Source of the DNA: Archegozetes longisetosus
Taxonomy: Eukaryota > Arthropoda > Arachnida > Sarcoptiformes > Trhypochthoniidae
Direction of reading: 5' to 3'
Length of the DNA: 64,000 bases
NCBI GenBank assembly: GCA_018873245.2
Contig: JAEMBT020000005.1
Span: 7,364,001-7,428,000, forward strand
The position numbers and the translations under genes are program-made. Below the pieces are notes generated by a model. The model saw only the letters and a program-made list of their open reading frames with translations, did not search any database and was not told where the DNA came from. How positions within the stretch are numbered: the first letter of the stretch is position 1; the number at the start of each line of letters is the position of its first letter. Shown in pieces: positions 11,987-24,900 of the stretch.

Positions 11987-13584
11987 TATTAATGAAAACG
12001 TAACAAAAACCCGATTGAATCGAGACCTAAATTGAAGACAGTGAAAAACAAATCGTTTCAATATTAGCTAAACTTTGGACAAATTGCCAGGACGTCAATG
12101 AGATTAAATACTAATAAAATCGATAAAACAATATATCAAATCTAAAGTCCAAAAACCTTTTATCAAGTGTTCAAAATGCCAAAGTATGACTTTGACTCAC
12201 GAGTTGTGTTTTTCTATCAGATAGTTATTTACTTGTAAATAGCCTTCGACGAGGAAATAATCTAAATAGAAATAAGCGTTCAGTTCTTAACATAAGTTTC
12301 TACGGGAAAGTTACTACAAAATTTTCCCATAAGCTATACTATTATGTTGCGTCACATTAATGACGATTTTTGACGACAATTCCTACAGTAAAGTCTGATT
12401 AGTAAAAGTTTCTAATTGATTATCAAATTTAAAATATTCTTCATTCAATACTTATGAATTGTTAACGATTAAGCTATAACTGGATTTTAAGCTGAAAAAT
12501 TTAACTTAAATTGGCTCCAATCGAGAAATTCTTATTCAAAACTTTTTTGAATGACTAAACTGTTTGGTTGCAATCTGTCCTCGATTTACGGACGTAAACT
12601 AATTATAATCTTGGTAGAATTCCCAATTTTTAGCTGAGAACTTGTCTACAGGAGTTTTCTTTGAAGAATTGTTAAGTTGTTTACTTAATTACATGCCAAT
12701 CAATGTTTTCAATAGCATAAGAAAGTATTGCATATAAGATTAGGCTTTCTATCAGGAAAGCGAAACCTTCATTCAAAGCTTGGCAAAATCAATATTAAGA
12801 TCAAATCTATCAATTTAAAACATAGCAAAAGTACTTTTTCAACGGAAACTTAGGTAACTTTTCAATTTTTCTTTCTAGTCTCTTCAACTTTAATAAAAGT
12901 TCTGTTCGTACTTCCTTGATAAATGTCGAGTTAAAGAGTTATCGCCAAATCAAGTTAGATATTATTAGGCTAATTATAAATGTATACTTGAGTGGTAAAA
13001 ATTGTAAAGAGTTGCTTTTAGTTAGGTATGAATCAACTAAACCTCGATCAAAAGTCAGTTCCAAAGTTTAGACTAAGTTCAAAGTGCAACTGAACGATAT
13101 TTAATGTTATCGAATTTAGTGTATGCGTAATGTAGACTTTATCCACAACTTAAAAACTGCTATCGCTTCAATCTATTGAGTATTTTTTGGTTACGGTTTA
13201 CCATCTACTGACTCACTGAACGCAAACAACTCCCAAATAAATTGAAGTCAAATCAAATCTGAATCTTAAACTTGCTTTATTTACAAATAATTAGTTTAGG
13301 TAGTAACTCAATTGAGTAATTGAGTGAATGTTGACTTTGAATTTTATTTAGTTAAATTAAACGATAATAGAGCACTCGACGCGTCAGTCACTCCAAACTG
13401 TTTCCATTTTCAGTACTTCTATTAATATTATTGATAACAACAAACAGTAATCGTATAGAAAAGATTGACTTAAATTATAGTTTATTATAAATACTGATTA
13501 ATTTTAAAGATAATTAAGAAAAAATATATTTTATTTGTTAAGTAGTGTTAAACGCCTGTTATTAGTAAATTAAAATTTCTCAAA
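11987..13584. promoter_or_regulatory. Shared divergent upstream region of ACADVL and HADHB
   Basis: 1598 bases separate the two start codons, which point away from each other. The stretch is AT-rich without recognisable coding content. It must contain both promoters if these are the true first coding exons. I see no element I can name with confidence. Confidence 0.45.
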
Positions 13585-15387
13585 ATGTTGTCATTGAGTC
13601 GATTGAACCGTTTGTCACAATTATCACCATTGGTGACAAGAAGTGCTTCAACTTTTAATAATCAAAAGTATGGCAAAAATATTGTATTGATCGATGGCAT
13701 TCGAACACCTTTTGTTCATTCGAACACCAGTTACTCGGATTTAATGGCCTATGAATTGCAGCGAAACGCTCTTTTGTAAAACACTGGTATCCGTCTAAAT
13801 CGGCGATCATTTATTAATATTTTACCTTTAATACAATAGGGGTATACTCAAGAGAACTGGTTTTCCTAAAGATAAGATCGAATATGTTATTTGTGGAACT
13901 GTAATACAAGAGCCGAAGACTGGAAACGTAGCGCGAGAAGCCATCCTGTCAGCTGGACTTTCATTGAAGACACCAGCGCATACTGTGACTCAGGCCTGCA
14001 TTAGTGCCAATCAAGCTATCACTACAGCTATGGGTTATATAAATTCGGGATTATGTGATAATGCGATTGCTGGTGGAGTGGAGACCATGTCTGATGTGCC
14101 GATTAGACACTCGAGGAAAATGAGGAAATGGCTATTGAATATGAATAAAGCCAAGTCAACTGGACAAAAACTTTCGTTGTTGGCACAATTGAGACCTGGC
14201 TATTTTATTCCTGAAGTAAGTACCCATTCAAATAGTTTAGTCACTCAATAATCAACGTTTTTGCTGTTTCTTGTCCATCAGTTGCCGGCAGTGTCAGAGT
14301 TCTCAACACAGGAGACAATGGGTCATTCGGGCGATCGATTGGCTGCCGCTTTTGAGGTATCGCGTCAGGAACAGGATGAATACGCGTTGAGATCACACTC
14401 ATTCGCTGAAAAAGCCTTCAAAGAGGGAAATCTATCTGATATTGAACCGATAACTGTGAAGAAAGGAGCTGTAGATCGTGATAATGGTATTCGTGTCTCA
14501 ACTTTAGAACAAATGTCAAAATTAAAGCCAGCGTTCATTAGACCTCACGGAACTGTTACAGCAGCCAATGCTAGCTTTTTAACAGACGGCGCCTCCGCTT
14601 GTCTTATCATGACTGAAGAAAAGGCTAAAGAATTTGGACTCAAACCAAAAGCATATTTAAGACAATTTGTTTATGTATCACAAGATCCAAAAGATCAACT
14701 ACTACTTGGACCAGCGTATGCCACTCCTAAACTTCTTGAAAAAGTAACCAATTCTGATCCAGATTTTTTTGAAAATATTTTAAATTTTTTTACAAAGTTT
14801 ATGTATTTATCTAAATTTTTCAGTCATTTAATTTATGTTTGATGCAAATTTGTTTTAAAGGCTGGTTTGACACTAAAAGATATCGATGTTTGGGAATTCC
14901 ATGAGGCATTTGCGGGACAAATATTAGCCAATTTGAAAGCTCTTGACTCTGACTGGTTCGCAAAAGAATATATGGGAAGAAGTACAAAACTCGGTGCTCC
15001 GGATTTAAGTAAATTCAATTTGTGGGGCGGCTCACTATCTATTGGACATCCATTCGGTGCAACTGGTGTACGATTAGTTACAACTGCAGCAAATCGACTC
15101 ATCAAAGAAAATGGAAAATATGGGTTAGTGGCCGCTTGTGCCGCTGGAGGACTGGTATGTCATCTGATTATTGTTTTATTAAGTCTTACATTCGAACAAC
15201 AAAAGCACTTCAATTGATTTTTTGTCAAATGAGTTATTTTGATGAAAACAATTGAGTGCTATATTAAAAAGGAATGCCAGGACTAGAAATGCCTTCAGAT
15301 TAAGTCATTCTAGCAGTATATGTTTCTAATATATCTTTTATGTTTTAGGGACACGCAATTATTGTTGAACGATATCCATCGGCTTAA
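13585..15387 (+). CDS. HADHB: Trifunctional protein beta subunit, 3-ketoacyl-CoA thiolase
   Basis: Five exons, 13585-13775, 13840-14215, 14282-14743, 14861-15154 and 15349-15387, join in frame to 453 aa (human about 474). The enzyme cleaves 3-ketoacyl-CoA with CoA in the last step of long-chain beta-oxidation, in a complex with the alpha subunit. Residues 1-23 look like a mitochondrial presequence. Thiolase residues are all present: nucleophile Cys117 in [12 protein letters not shown], His357 in EFHEAF, His406 in [10 protein letters not shown] and Cys436 in [13 protein letters not shown]-specific stretches include [12 protein letters not shown] and [14 protein letters not shown]. At the exon 4/5 junction the usual Gln of GGQGHA is Leu (CTG codon), giving GGLGHA. 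The last coding exon is only 13 codons and is duplicated as a relic downstream. Confidence 0.95.
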
Positions 15388-15641
15388 TATGACTTTAAGT
15401 TGAATATGAATTTATTGCATATCTGGTATTTATGTTCAAACTATAGTAAAAATATACCAATTAATATGTTTCGATATCAATGCAATTGAACATACATTTT
15501 ATACATTTTATAAACTTATGAATATATTTTTTGTAACCAAATTAAATTCAAATGAAATAGAGTTCAATTTTTTGTCTTAAGTCCTAAAAGTATATGAAGT
15601 AAAGTAAAAAGTATAAGAAGTTTTTAAACCTGAATTGCAGT

Positions 15642-18600
15642 TTATTTGGTGAGTCTGAAATATGCAGAGATATTATTGTTTCGTGGTTTTGAAAACATAA
15701 CCAAGATAACAACAAATAATGTAATCAATATTGTAATCGGTATCCAAATCAACAAAAATTTAATCCTTGTTTCAGAGATGACTCCACTCTGAGAATAATA
15801 AAAATTTGCGCTTTGCTTGCATTCAGATTTGAATGGCTCATAAACTTGAACATCTGGATATCCTACTAACGAATCGAAATCATGGTCACTGTTTGTCTTA
15901 ACCCAATAGCATTGTGTGTGTTGTTTAGAATGACTTATCAAATGCTGCGAATTACTAATTAAGTCGTAATTCCAGTCCTGCTTTTGTTTCAAATATTTCG
16001 ATAGACTCATTTTGTAAAACGAGTGGACTTTTGATCACTGGATCTTCATTTGGGGAAAAACTGTAAAACAATATTTAGAAAGAATCGATTTGGACTAAAA
16101 ATGAAATAAAAGCAATGAAGATATTGTTTACTTGAAAACTTGTTCAACTCCTGAGAGTGCCATTAATGTAGTGATTGATAAACCACTCATACATGGCTTC
16201 GTATTTTCATGCGAGGATAATAGTATAGAAAAGTGATGCACATCTCATCTTTTGTTGATAATCCTCCCTACAATCAAAATTATTAATTCACTTAAGTGTT
16301 AAATGTAATCATTTCTCACAAATCATTTACTATTATGGCTTTATTTGTTGAACTTGTGTTGTAAACACATTCAGTTGTGATGAGATCTCCAGACATTATT
16401 TTACGTATATTTTTGAACGGACGAAATGTTTGAAAATTAAAGTCATAATTATTTTCATCTACAATCCATTCTAATTCTTGATTACCACGAAAGTGACGCG
16501 TTCGTATTGATTTTGCTGATTATAAAAAATAATATTCAATGAAATATCTGGTCTGTCAAAAGTTCGTGTATTCACATGCAGTTCAGACTAACACCAGACA
16601 GAATCAGAATTAATGAAAATACTATATCTTTAGGTTTTTTAAAGGTATATCGTTATATAGTCAGACAACATATTGTCCTCCGCTCTAGATGACCTGCTCC
16701 CAACATTGTAGAAGATGTTGAACTCCAGTGGTATTTCTCTGCATAAATTGCCTCAGTAACCTAATCACAAGAAGCTACAAGTCTAGCTTTGTCACTGAAT
16801 CTTCTGCCCTTATATGAGCATTTTATTCTTGAAATATCATCAAACTTGTACAAATCTAAGTGAGAACTATAAGGAAGTATCTTAATTCCTCTCTTGAATG
16901 CCGAGCAAATAAATTTTTACATTTTAACGCCTATGCAACATTGCATTGTCACACAGAATGATTAGCGATCAAATACGGAGTTTTCTCACCGCAGTATCTA
17001 TTACATCGTTTAAACAATTGACATAAACTTTACATTATTGACGTTCATGTTCGGGTAAAAAATTTGATATCAATTACTCGATTTATAAAACACTATCATT
17101 ATGACCTTTCGTTGTTTCTTCGTGCCTCTGACTTGTGGGTCTGACATAAGATTAAAGGCTGCCATTAATTAAAATTTGGAAAAGCTTTATTAAGGAATCT
17201 TACGGTTAGTGGCCAGGTAAGCGTCATTGTTGTGAGCTCAATGCATCTCTTGGATCTACTTTTAATCTAAATTTCAATTATTGCTATAAGCCGATTGGTG
17301 TCAGTTTCGCAGTAGTCAGTTTAGCCGTAACAGGTTAAAGTCAATTTTATATCTGATTCTCTTATCCCTAGATCTTAGGGTTTGTTCGTTGATCTATACT
17401 TATCAAAGCAAATAAAAAATTCCATAGTAATCAACAGATTTAGATGAAAGCATAAGTACCAATAGTCAATAGGAAATAATAATAATAATAAAACAATTGA
17501 TTAAATCTCACATTTTCTAGATTCATTTCTATTTATATCTGAACTCAATTTTGAAATTTAAAAATATGACTTTTAACTTATTAGTAGAGTTATGAAAAAT
17601 ATTTAATCATACTTTTTTGAATATTTGAATCTAATTTTTAATTTTTAATTTACTAATTTGACTTAACAACTCCTATTTTTACAGTATATCTTTTCGAAAA
17701 CTTTCAGGATATGGATAATGAAATATTTTTTACGTAGAACGTGAAGTGTGTACTCGAATATTATATTATTAGAACTCGGGCTCTTCATAATAATTTTGAA
17801 AAATAGAGTGGATTCTCTAAAATCTAAACTGAGAATAATAAAGCAGAGAAATTAAACTTTTCGGCCAAACTGACTTGTTAAAATCTCTTCTACAAAACTG
17901 ACTCCTATACTATAAGTCTATGAAGAAAGCTAATTACTTTTATATCTATTCAGATGTTCAATAGATATAGTGAAGCGTGGTTCCATTTGTGTGGACGTCA
18001 GTATGTATAACAACCATCTCGATGCCACGTTTCTTGCCTTAACTTTTTTGAGTAGCTTTAATGTAATAGATTTAATGATACCCTAACTGAGCTAATTCGT
18101 CGGTGTTCCAATTATTGTACTCATTTAAAAGTTTTAGACGTTTTTTTAGTGTTTTGTATCGATGAAAGAACAAGACTTGCCTTCGCGTGGAGCATCTTCA
18201 CACCTTAGGCGGGTTCCTTCTTTAAATTTTCGCAAAGTTTGTATACCAGGCTTTGACTTAAGATGTTTCTTCGAGCAACATAGACCAGCACACTGTAAAT
18301 TTACGAAGAAGGAGTACCCAATAGAGCGTAACATTTGGTAAATGCGCTCTGATCTTGGTTTATCATGCTGACCTCAAGTTAGTCTAATTTTGGGTCAAAC
18401 ACGGAATTAAAGCTTAAAGCGCGAAAAATAGCAGTGACCACGCAAACCACTTTCTTTTACTCTACCTCAGAATATATAACGTAAGTATGTTTAAAACTTT
18501 CACCAGAGCTGAGATATAGTACTCTCTTAACTTCCGATTCAATCTGATAAGTGTGTATTTCTTTTAAGATTAAAAGCAAAATATAAATCATACCAGTGTG

Positions 18601-20449
18601 AGAGTGAGGCATGACTGCAAATACATTCAGTCTGTTGCTATCTATTAGCTAAAAAATATCGAGTATCGTGTTCAAATTAAAAATACACAATAATGTTAAA
18701 CTCGAAAAACTTAATAAACTTCAATAGCAACCAGAAGTAATGTGTTAAGTAGATGCTTTTCATCAGATGATAACGTTGAAGGTATGAACAAAACTTAATA
18801 CACACTTAATGTAGTGGGAGAAGCAAACCAAAAATAAAATTTAACAACAAATCGATGCATACTCCCGTGAGATAGATAAAGCAATAGTCTTTTTCTTGTT
18901 GCTACTAGGCATTAATAAGTTTATAACTGCATATAGGTCATTGTAACTGCACGTACCTTTTCATAACATCGTGGATCACAATGTGATGTGGTTTGTATTT
19001 AAATTCATATTCGGTGGAACTAATAGACGAAAATCAAAAGTTGATCCAGGGTCATAGAGTATGCGTCATACTTTCTCAGCTTTTCAGTTTAATAAAACTT
19101 TAGACCTAATGAATCCATTCTATTAGTTATCAATTCTGGATTATCGTAATGCACCCGAAATGTCATATAAGTGGTCTCCTTGTCAGCTCCAATCGGAAAT
19201 CCTGCCTCTTTGGGAACAACGACAGGATCGCCACCAACTGTCCAAATAAAGTGAGGATTAAAACAGTGTTGAAAATCTTGAGGCATATTTGAGGTGTCGG
19301 TGCAATCATATCCTTCATTATTCAAGTATTTTTCTAACTGATTAACATTCGGGTGAATGCACGTGAACAGTGACATGTGATGAACGAATGGCTCACTTCC
19401 TGGTGTTAAATACTTTTCATACTAAATAAGACTTTAAGGACGAAAACAATGATGTGATATGCATTTGGAAAAACTTATTCAATTAAGTCATATTTTGCAG
19501 TGAATTACTGGAGATCACACTCATCAGTAATAATTTATAAAGCAATAATTGTTTTGATTAATTGTCATAATTGTTATGGTCAGACTTATTCAGTGCTGGT
19601 TAATTTTAGAATGTGTGTGATTTCAACAATAATTTCGATATTGTTTATACCTTAACGACATGTCTCTTAATATTTTCAAATTTAATAACTTTACACCAAT
19701 AAGTAGTTTCTTGACTTGGAATCATTGGCTAAATGTATATATAGTGATAAATTGATAACATTATTCTCAAAAGCCTCGGATAGACTGACTTGTTTAACGT
19801 TAATTATCATAGTTTTCAAATCCTCTTCTTGTGGTTCGATAGGTTTAGAGTCACTTAATAACAAAATACTTTTACTTCCCCTATAATGTCGCGAATGTTT
19901 TTCTATTTGGTCAATAGAATTGGGATCGTTGTCATCAAACGCATAAATTATCTTATTGGTATCTCTAGTAATCTCTCTGTGGAAACTATGATCACAAGTC
20001 GAATATGATCGATAAAATTTCATAACTGTATGCGTAGAGTTCTGTTTTGCTTCAATCAAATTCCAGTCTTGAATCTCATCTATTTGTGGCAGTGATTGAT
20101 CTTCTGCAAATCAGTCCTAAAGTATTTTTCAAATGTAAAGTAGATATCAAATCTAAATTTGAATCATTGTTTTTACGTGAAAATAAGGTTTTCCATCAGA
20201 ATCTGAAACCCAACCGATAACTATATCACTATTTTTCATACCACCGTTTGGTGAAATACCAAATCCAATCCATCCTCTTGTTTGTACTTCTACCATAAAA
20301 GTTATTATTTGATTTGTGTGATCAGTGTTCCAGTAGAGGTTATACTTTCCATGAGGATCTAATTCCGTGTGACGCCATTGATTTGTTGATGAAATCGTCA
20401 AACAGTTTATAACTATAACTAAACTAATAATAATGTAAATTGAACACAT
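15642..20449 (-). pseudogene. DBH/MOXD1-like monooxygenase copy 1, inactivated
   Basis: Eight exons can be traced on the minus strand: 20449-20177, 20116-19760, 19728-19651, 19421-18957, 18648-18594, 16515-16331, 16267-16132 and 16060-15642. They match copies 2 and 3. The signal peptide, DOMON domain (GWIGFGISPNGG) and copper ligands (HHM, VHY, PHSH, DEMC) are still visible. It is broken by a TGA at 20111-20113 (CGA in the sister copies), a TAA at 19089-19091, and a one-base deletion near 19050 compensated by an insertion near 19003. A further one-base loss lies in exon 7 near 16212, and a two-base loss in exon 8 near 16012. The intron between exons 5 and 6 is about 2 kb because of a mariner insertion. 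Splice sites are still intact, so the loss looks recent. A shortened transcript may still be made. Confidence 0.88.
16590..18555 (-). mobile_element. Decayed mariner-type transposon inside copy 1 intron 5
   Basis: Comparison with the same intron of copies 2 and 3 shows about 1.96 kb of extra DNA here. On the minus strand it reads as a broken mariner transposase. Near 18160-18250 there is an N-terminal piece (TLRKFKEGT, CEDAPREGK). Near 16970-16990 there is CDNAMLH, corresponding to the second catalytic Asp region. Around 16800-16880 the block LPYSSHLDL then YKGRRFSD matches the usual C-terminal pattern, and CWEQVI...GGQYV lies near 16680. Many stops and frame changes are present. Exact inverted repeats were not identified, so the boundaries come from the paralogue comparison. 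Confidence 0.65.
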
Positions 20450-21390
20450 TTTAAAAAGTTTAATAAACAGTTAGATAATTTTGTTGAGACTCACACAAGT
20501 AGTGAATACGTATAAGTTGTCAAAATAAATATTTAGAGGAAACGAATTAACAGTAAAACTTCTCTATTTTGAACACTCAGTTTATCGCTTTTTCGAAAGA
20601 TTTGAATAGATTTATTATAAGTTAAGGCTTATCTCAAAGTTCAAGTTAGAGAGGCTTAGCTGTATACGAAAGCGATTCTATATAGTCTAAAAGTATAGTT
20701 AGAGGAAAATCAAGCTTTGTTACTCCAGCCACTTGTTGAGAGAAATTTCTCTAATTGCGATCTCATTTCTGTTGTGAAACGAGTCAAAAAACAAGCTCTA
20801 AATTAGTTTTTTTGCATGGTCTTGAACTAAGTTTATAAATTCTAAATCTTCAACAAAGTTCTCTCGCTGACAAGTCTCAAATTTTATAATTTGATAGATA
20901 ACTTAAACGTGTAAGTAATATTACTTTAGGCAAATGTTACTTAGAGCATATTCAAATTTTTTCTAACTAGTTCAATAAAACAATGTTAATTACATTGAAT
21001 TTGACAACTTTCTATAGTTTATTTTTTAGTTCAACAGTTGTTGTACTACAAAACAAACTTGTCTTTAGTGATTTAAGTCATCCTCAATTATGAAAGAATA
21101 ATATCAAAAATATATCAAACTAGAAAGCATTCATATTATAACTCGAAAGTTGTACACAAAATACAAGAAACTATACTTTAGATGTACATCGAGATAAAAT
21201 CAAATTTCATTAAGTATATCAAGTTGCTTTAATAATTTACATATTTTAATAGTTTTGTTCAAATAAATTGATTTTGAAATTGTTAATTGAAACAGTTCAT
21301 TGTGACATTTGTTGATCAATGTTTCTGAAAGCGATTAAATGCTTTTAAATTTAACTCATATGACGCGCGTCAACTTTTGCAGTATTGCAT
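20450..21390. repeat. Upstream flank of monooxygenase copy 1, part of the tandem unit
   Basis: This stretch is similar to 26173-27115 and 30328-31875, the flanks of copies 2 and 3. It therefore belongs to the duplicated unit and should include the copy 1 promoter. Near 20546-20664 it holds an imperfect inverted-repeat pair: CAGTAAAACTTCTCTATTTT on the left, and the complement of similar sequence around GAGAGGCTTAGCTGTA on the right. This resembles a short pogo/Tigger-type MITE present before the duplication. Confidence 0.5.
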
Positions 21391-21690
21391 TCAAATGAAA
21401 GCGACTCATCAACACATTGAAAAATCTGAATTAATGGCCGCGTGTGATGCCGGATAACTGGTATGTCATTTGATTATTGTATGATTAAGTCTCGCATTCG
21501 AACAACAAAAGCACTTCAATTGATTTTGTCAAACGAGTTATTTTGTGAAAACAATTGAGTGTTATATTAAAAGGAGTGCAATAGAAATGCCTTCAGATTA
21601 AGTCATTCTAGTAGTATATGTTTGTAATATATCTTTTATATGTTTTAGGGACACAATTATTGTTGAACGATATCCATCGGCTTAATATGA
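21390..21690 (+). pseudogene. HADHB 3' end relic (end of exon 4, last intron, exon 5)
   Basis: This stretch matches 15090-15390 of the intact thiolase gene: the end of exon 4 (GTGTGATGCCGG corresponding to the AACAAGG region), the whole last intron, and exon 5 at 21648-21685 ending in TAA. The exon 4 part is diverged and has an in-frame stop. Exon 5 has lost three bases (GCA) but keeps the acceptor. The untranslated region after it is also conserved to about 21900. It has no promoter or upstream exons and marks the left edge of tandem unit 2. Confidence 0.85.
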
Positions 21691-21932
21691 CTTTTAGTTG
21701 AATATGAATTTATTGCATATCTGGTATTTATGTTCAAACTATAGTAAAATATACCAATTAATATGCTTTCGATATCAGTGCAATTGAACATACATTTTAT
21801 GAACTTATGAATATATTTTCTGTAACCAAATTAAATTCAAATGAAATGCAGCTTAATTTTTTGCCTTAAGTATTAAAAGTATATGAAGTAAAGTAAAAAG
21901 TAAAGCATAAAAGGATTTAAATCTGTTGCAGA

Positions 21933-24900
21933 TTATTTGCTGAGTCTGAAATATGCAGACACATTGTTATGATTTGATGATGGCTTTGAAAATCTTATAA
22001 CAATGATAACAACAATTAATGCGATCAATATTATAATCGGCATCCAAATCAACAAAAATTTAATTCTTGTTCCAGAGTTGACTCCATTTTGAGAATAATA
22101 ATTTGAGCTTTGCTTGCATTCAGTTTTCGGTGGTTTATAAATTTGTTGAACATTTGGATATCCTACTAACGAATCGAAATCTTGGTCACTGTTTGTCTTA
22201 ACCCAATAGCATTGTGTGTGTTGTTTAGAATGACTTATCAAATGCTGCGAACCACTAATTAAGTTGTGATTCCAGTCCTGCTTTTCTTTTAAGTATTTCG
22301 ATAGACTCATATTATGTAAAACGAGTGGACTTTTGATCACTGGATCTTCATTTGGGGAAAATCTATAAAATAATATTGAGATAAAATCAATTTGGACTAG
22401 AAATCTAATGAAAATATTGTTCACTTATAAACTTGTTCAACTCCTGAAAGTGTCATTAATGTAGTGAGTGATAAACCACTCATACATGGCTTCGTATTTT
22501 TCATGCGAGGATAATAGTATAGAAAAGTGATGCACATCTCATCTTTTGTTGATAATCCTCCCTACAATCAAAATTATTAATTGACCTAAGTGTTAAATGT
22601 AATCATTTCTCACAAATTATTTACTATTATTGCTCTATTTTTTGAACTTGTGTTGTAAACACATTCAATTGTGATGAGATCTCCAGACATTATTTTACGC
22701 ATATTTTTGAACGGACGAATTGTTTGATAATTAAAATCATAATTATTTTCATCTACAATCCATTCCAATTCTTGATTACCACGAAAGTGACGCGTTCGTA
22801 TTGATTTTGCTGAGGATAAGATAATTGACATTTGAATGAAATGTTTGTGAAAAGTTCGTGTTTGACATGCAGTTCAGATTATTAGGCGTACATTTGTTTC
22901 AAGATAAAAGTAAAATATAATCGTACCCGTGTGAGAGTGAGGCATAACTGCAAATACGTTCAATCCATTGCTATCTATTAACTAAAAAATTTGAATAATT
23001 TGTTCAAATTAATAACATTTAATGATATATATACTGAAAAAATAAATAATCTTCGATAGCGACCAGAATTCGCTTATGGGTTAACATACAAACTTTCCGT
23101 CAGACAATAATATTGAGGACGTAAATAAATTGATTACACATTAAACATAGTGAGAGAAGCAAATTCAAAATAAAACAGGTTTTCCGGAGATCCTATGATG
23201 AGTTGGCCCCCTGTCAAATATATCATGGTATACTGTATATCAATCGAAAGCTCTCGTCAAGCTGAGCAATAGTCTTGCTGGTCACATTAAAATTGGTCCA
23301 TAGGTTTAAAAGTTACCGGCGAAAAACAGTTAACACTGTCGTGTATGGGGAAGTGTGTTACATCTTTGTAAACCCTTATGAGTTATACATCATTAGAAAG
23401 CTCTCATCAAACTAAAGTGTTGCTGGTACCATTGAAATCAGAGGATTAGTTTAATCATTACTCTTACATATGAAAAAAGTTTTCGCCGATTTTCGACCCT
23501 TGGAATAAAGCGTTCCGACTTGAACTTTTTATATTATTATTCTAGATTATGTGCTGCTACAAAAGCTTTAATGAGCTACTCGGAACAGTATATAAAGATT
23601 TACCTCAAAAATGTACGATAGAGAAAATAAAACATAATATATATAATGTGAAAACTGAAAAGTAAAGTAACTGCATATGTAATCACATATTACTAAGTTA
23701 TAGATCTTATCAAAACTTAGTCATTCTTAACAAGACAATTATTTATTCGATACAACTCATACAGTGCTAAGATAATACATTTTCAACTCTTTTTAATTGA
23801 ACTTATTACTAGTTTTGTTCATTTGGTTTTTATTTGAGATTATTTGCTTGAAATTGCAACTTTATTAAACATATTTTAAAGTTTCCTTAACTTTAACTTT
23901 TCAGATAAACCTTTACTTGAAAAACGTTTACCTGAAAACTAAATAGTATTTATGAAAAGTTAATGTTAAGAAACTATTAAAGTATGAGTAAAAGTTTAAT
24001 AGATCTGAATTTGTAATTACAAGCAAAATATCTCAAATAAGAGATAATTTGAAACAAACTTGTAATAAGTCAAATTAAAAAGAGTTGGATATTTTTCAGC
24101 ACTTTATGAGTTGTGTTAAATAAATAATTGTCTTGTTAAGAATGACTAAGTTTTGATAGGATCTATAACTTAGTAATATGTGATTACATATGCAGTTACT
24201 TTACTTTTCAGTTTTCACATTATATATATTATGTTTTATTTTCTCTATCGTATATTTTTTAGGTAAAGCTTCATATGTTAAGCGTTGAGTTTAACGATTG
24301 AAGATTTTCAATCTTTAGAAAACTCACTTAACAATAGCAAAAAGTGAGTTTCATTGTATCATTGAATACATTTGATTGCTGTAACTTAACATACCAAATC
24401 TGATGATTCTATGTTAAATAGTTTTCGAGTTATAAGCTCCCAAGGTTTTAAGAATTTTTGGGTTTTTACACCTTCTGACATGAGATATAAAAAATCCAGG
24501 TGCTATTATACTTCATGGGACCACATCTATATATTAGTGAAGTGACCATGTCTGAACTCGACCGGGAGTCAACACTCAATGGATGTCCAGACAAGCTCTT
24601 TGGAAACAAGTTAACGCACACTCCATTGAGATTGACACAGTAACAGCCTTTTTCTCTTTCCTATCGAAGCTAAGTTTTAAGCCATTTATTTTATAGGTAC
24701 AGTACTTACCTTTTCATAACATCGTGGATCACAATGTGCTGTGGTTTGTACTTCATTCATGTTCGGTGGAACTAATTGACGGAAATCAAAAGTTGATCCC
24801 ATGAACATAGTGTACGCGTCATACTTTCTTAGCTTTTCAGTGTAATATAACTTAAAACCTGATGAATCCACTCTATTAGTTATCAATTCTGGATTGTTGT

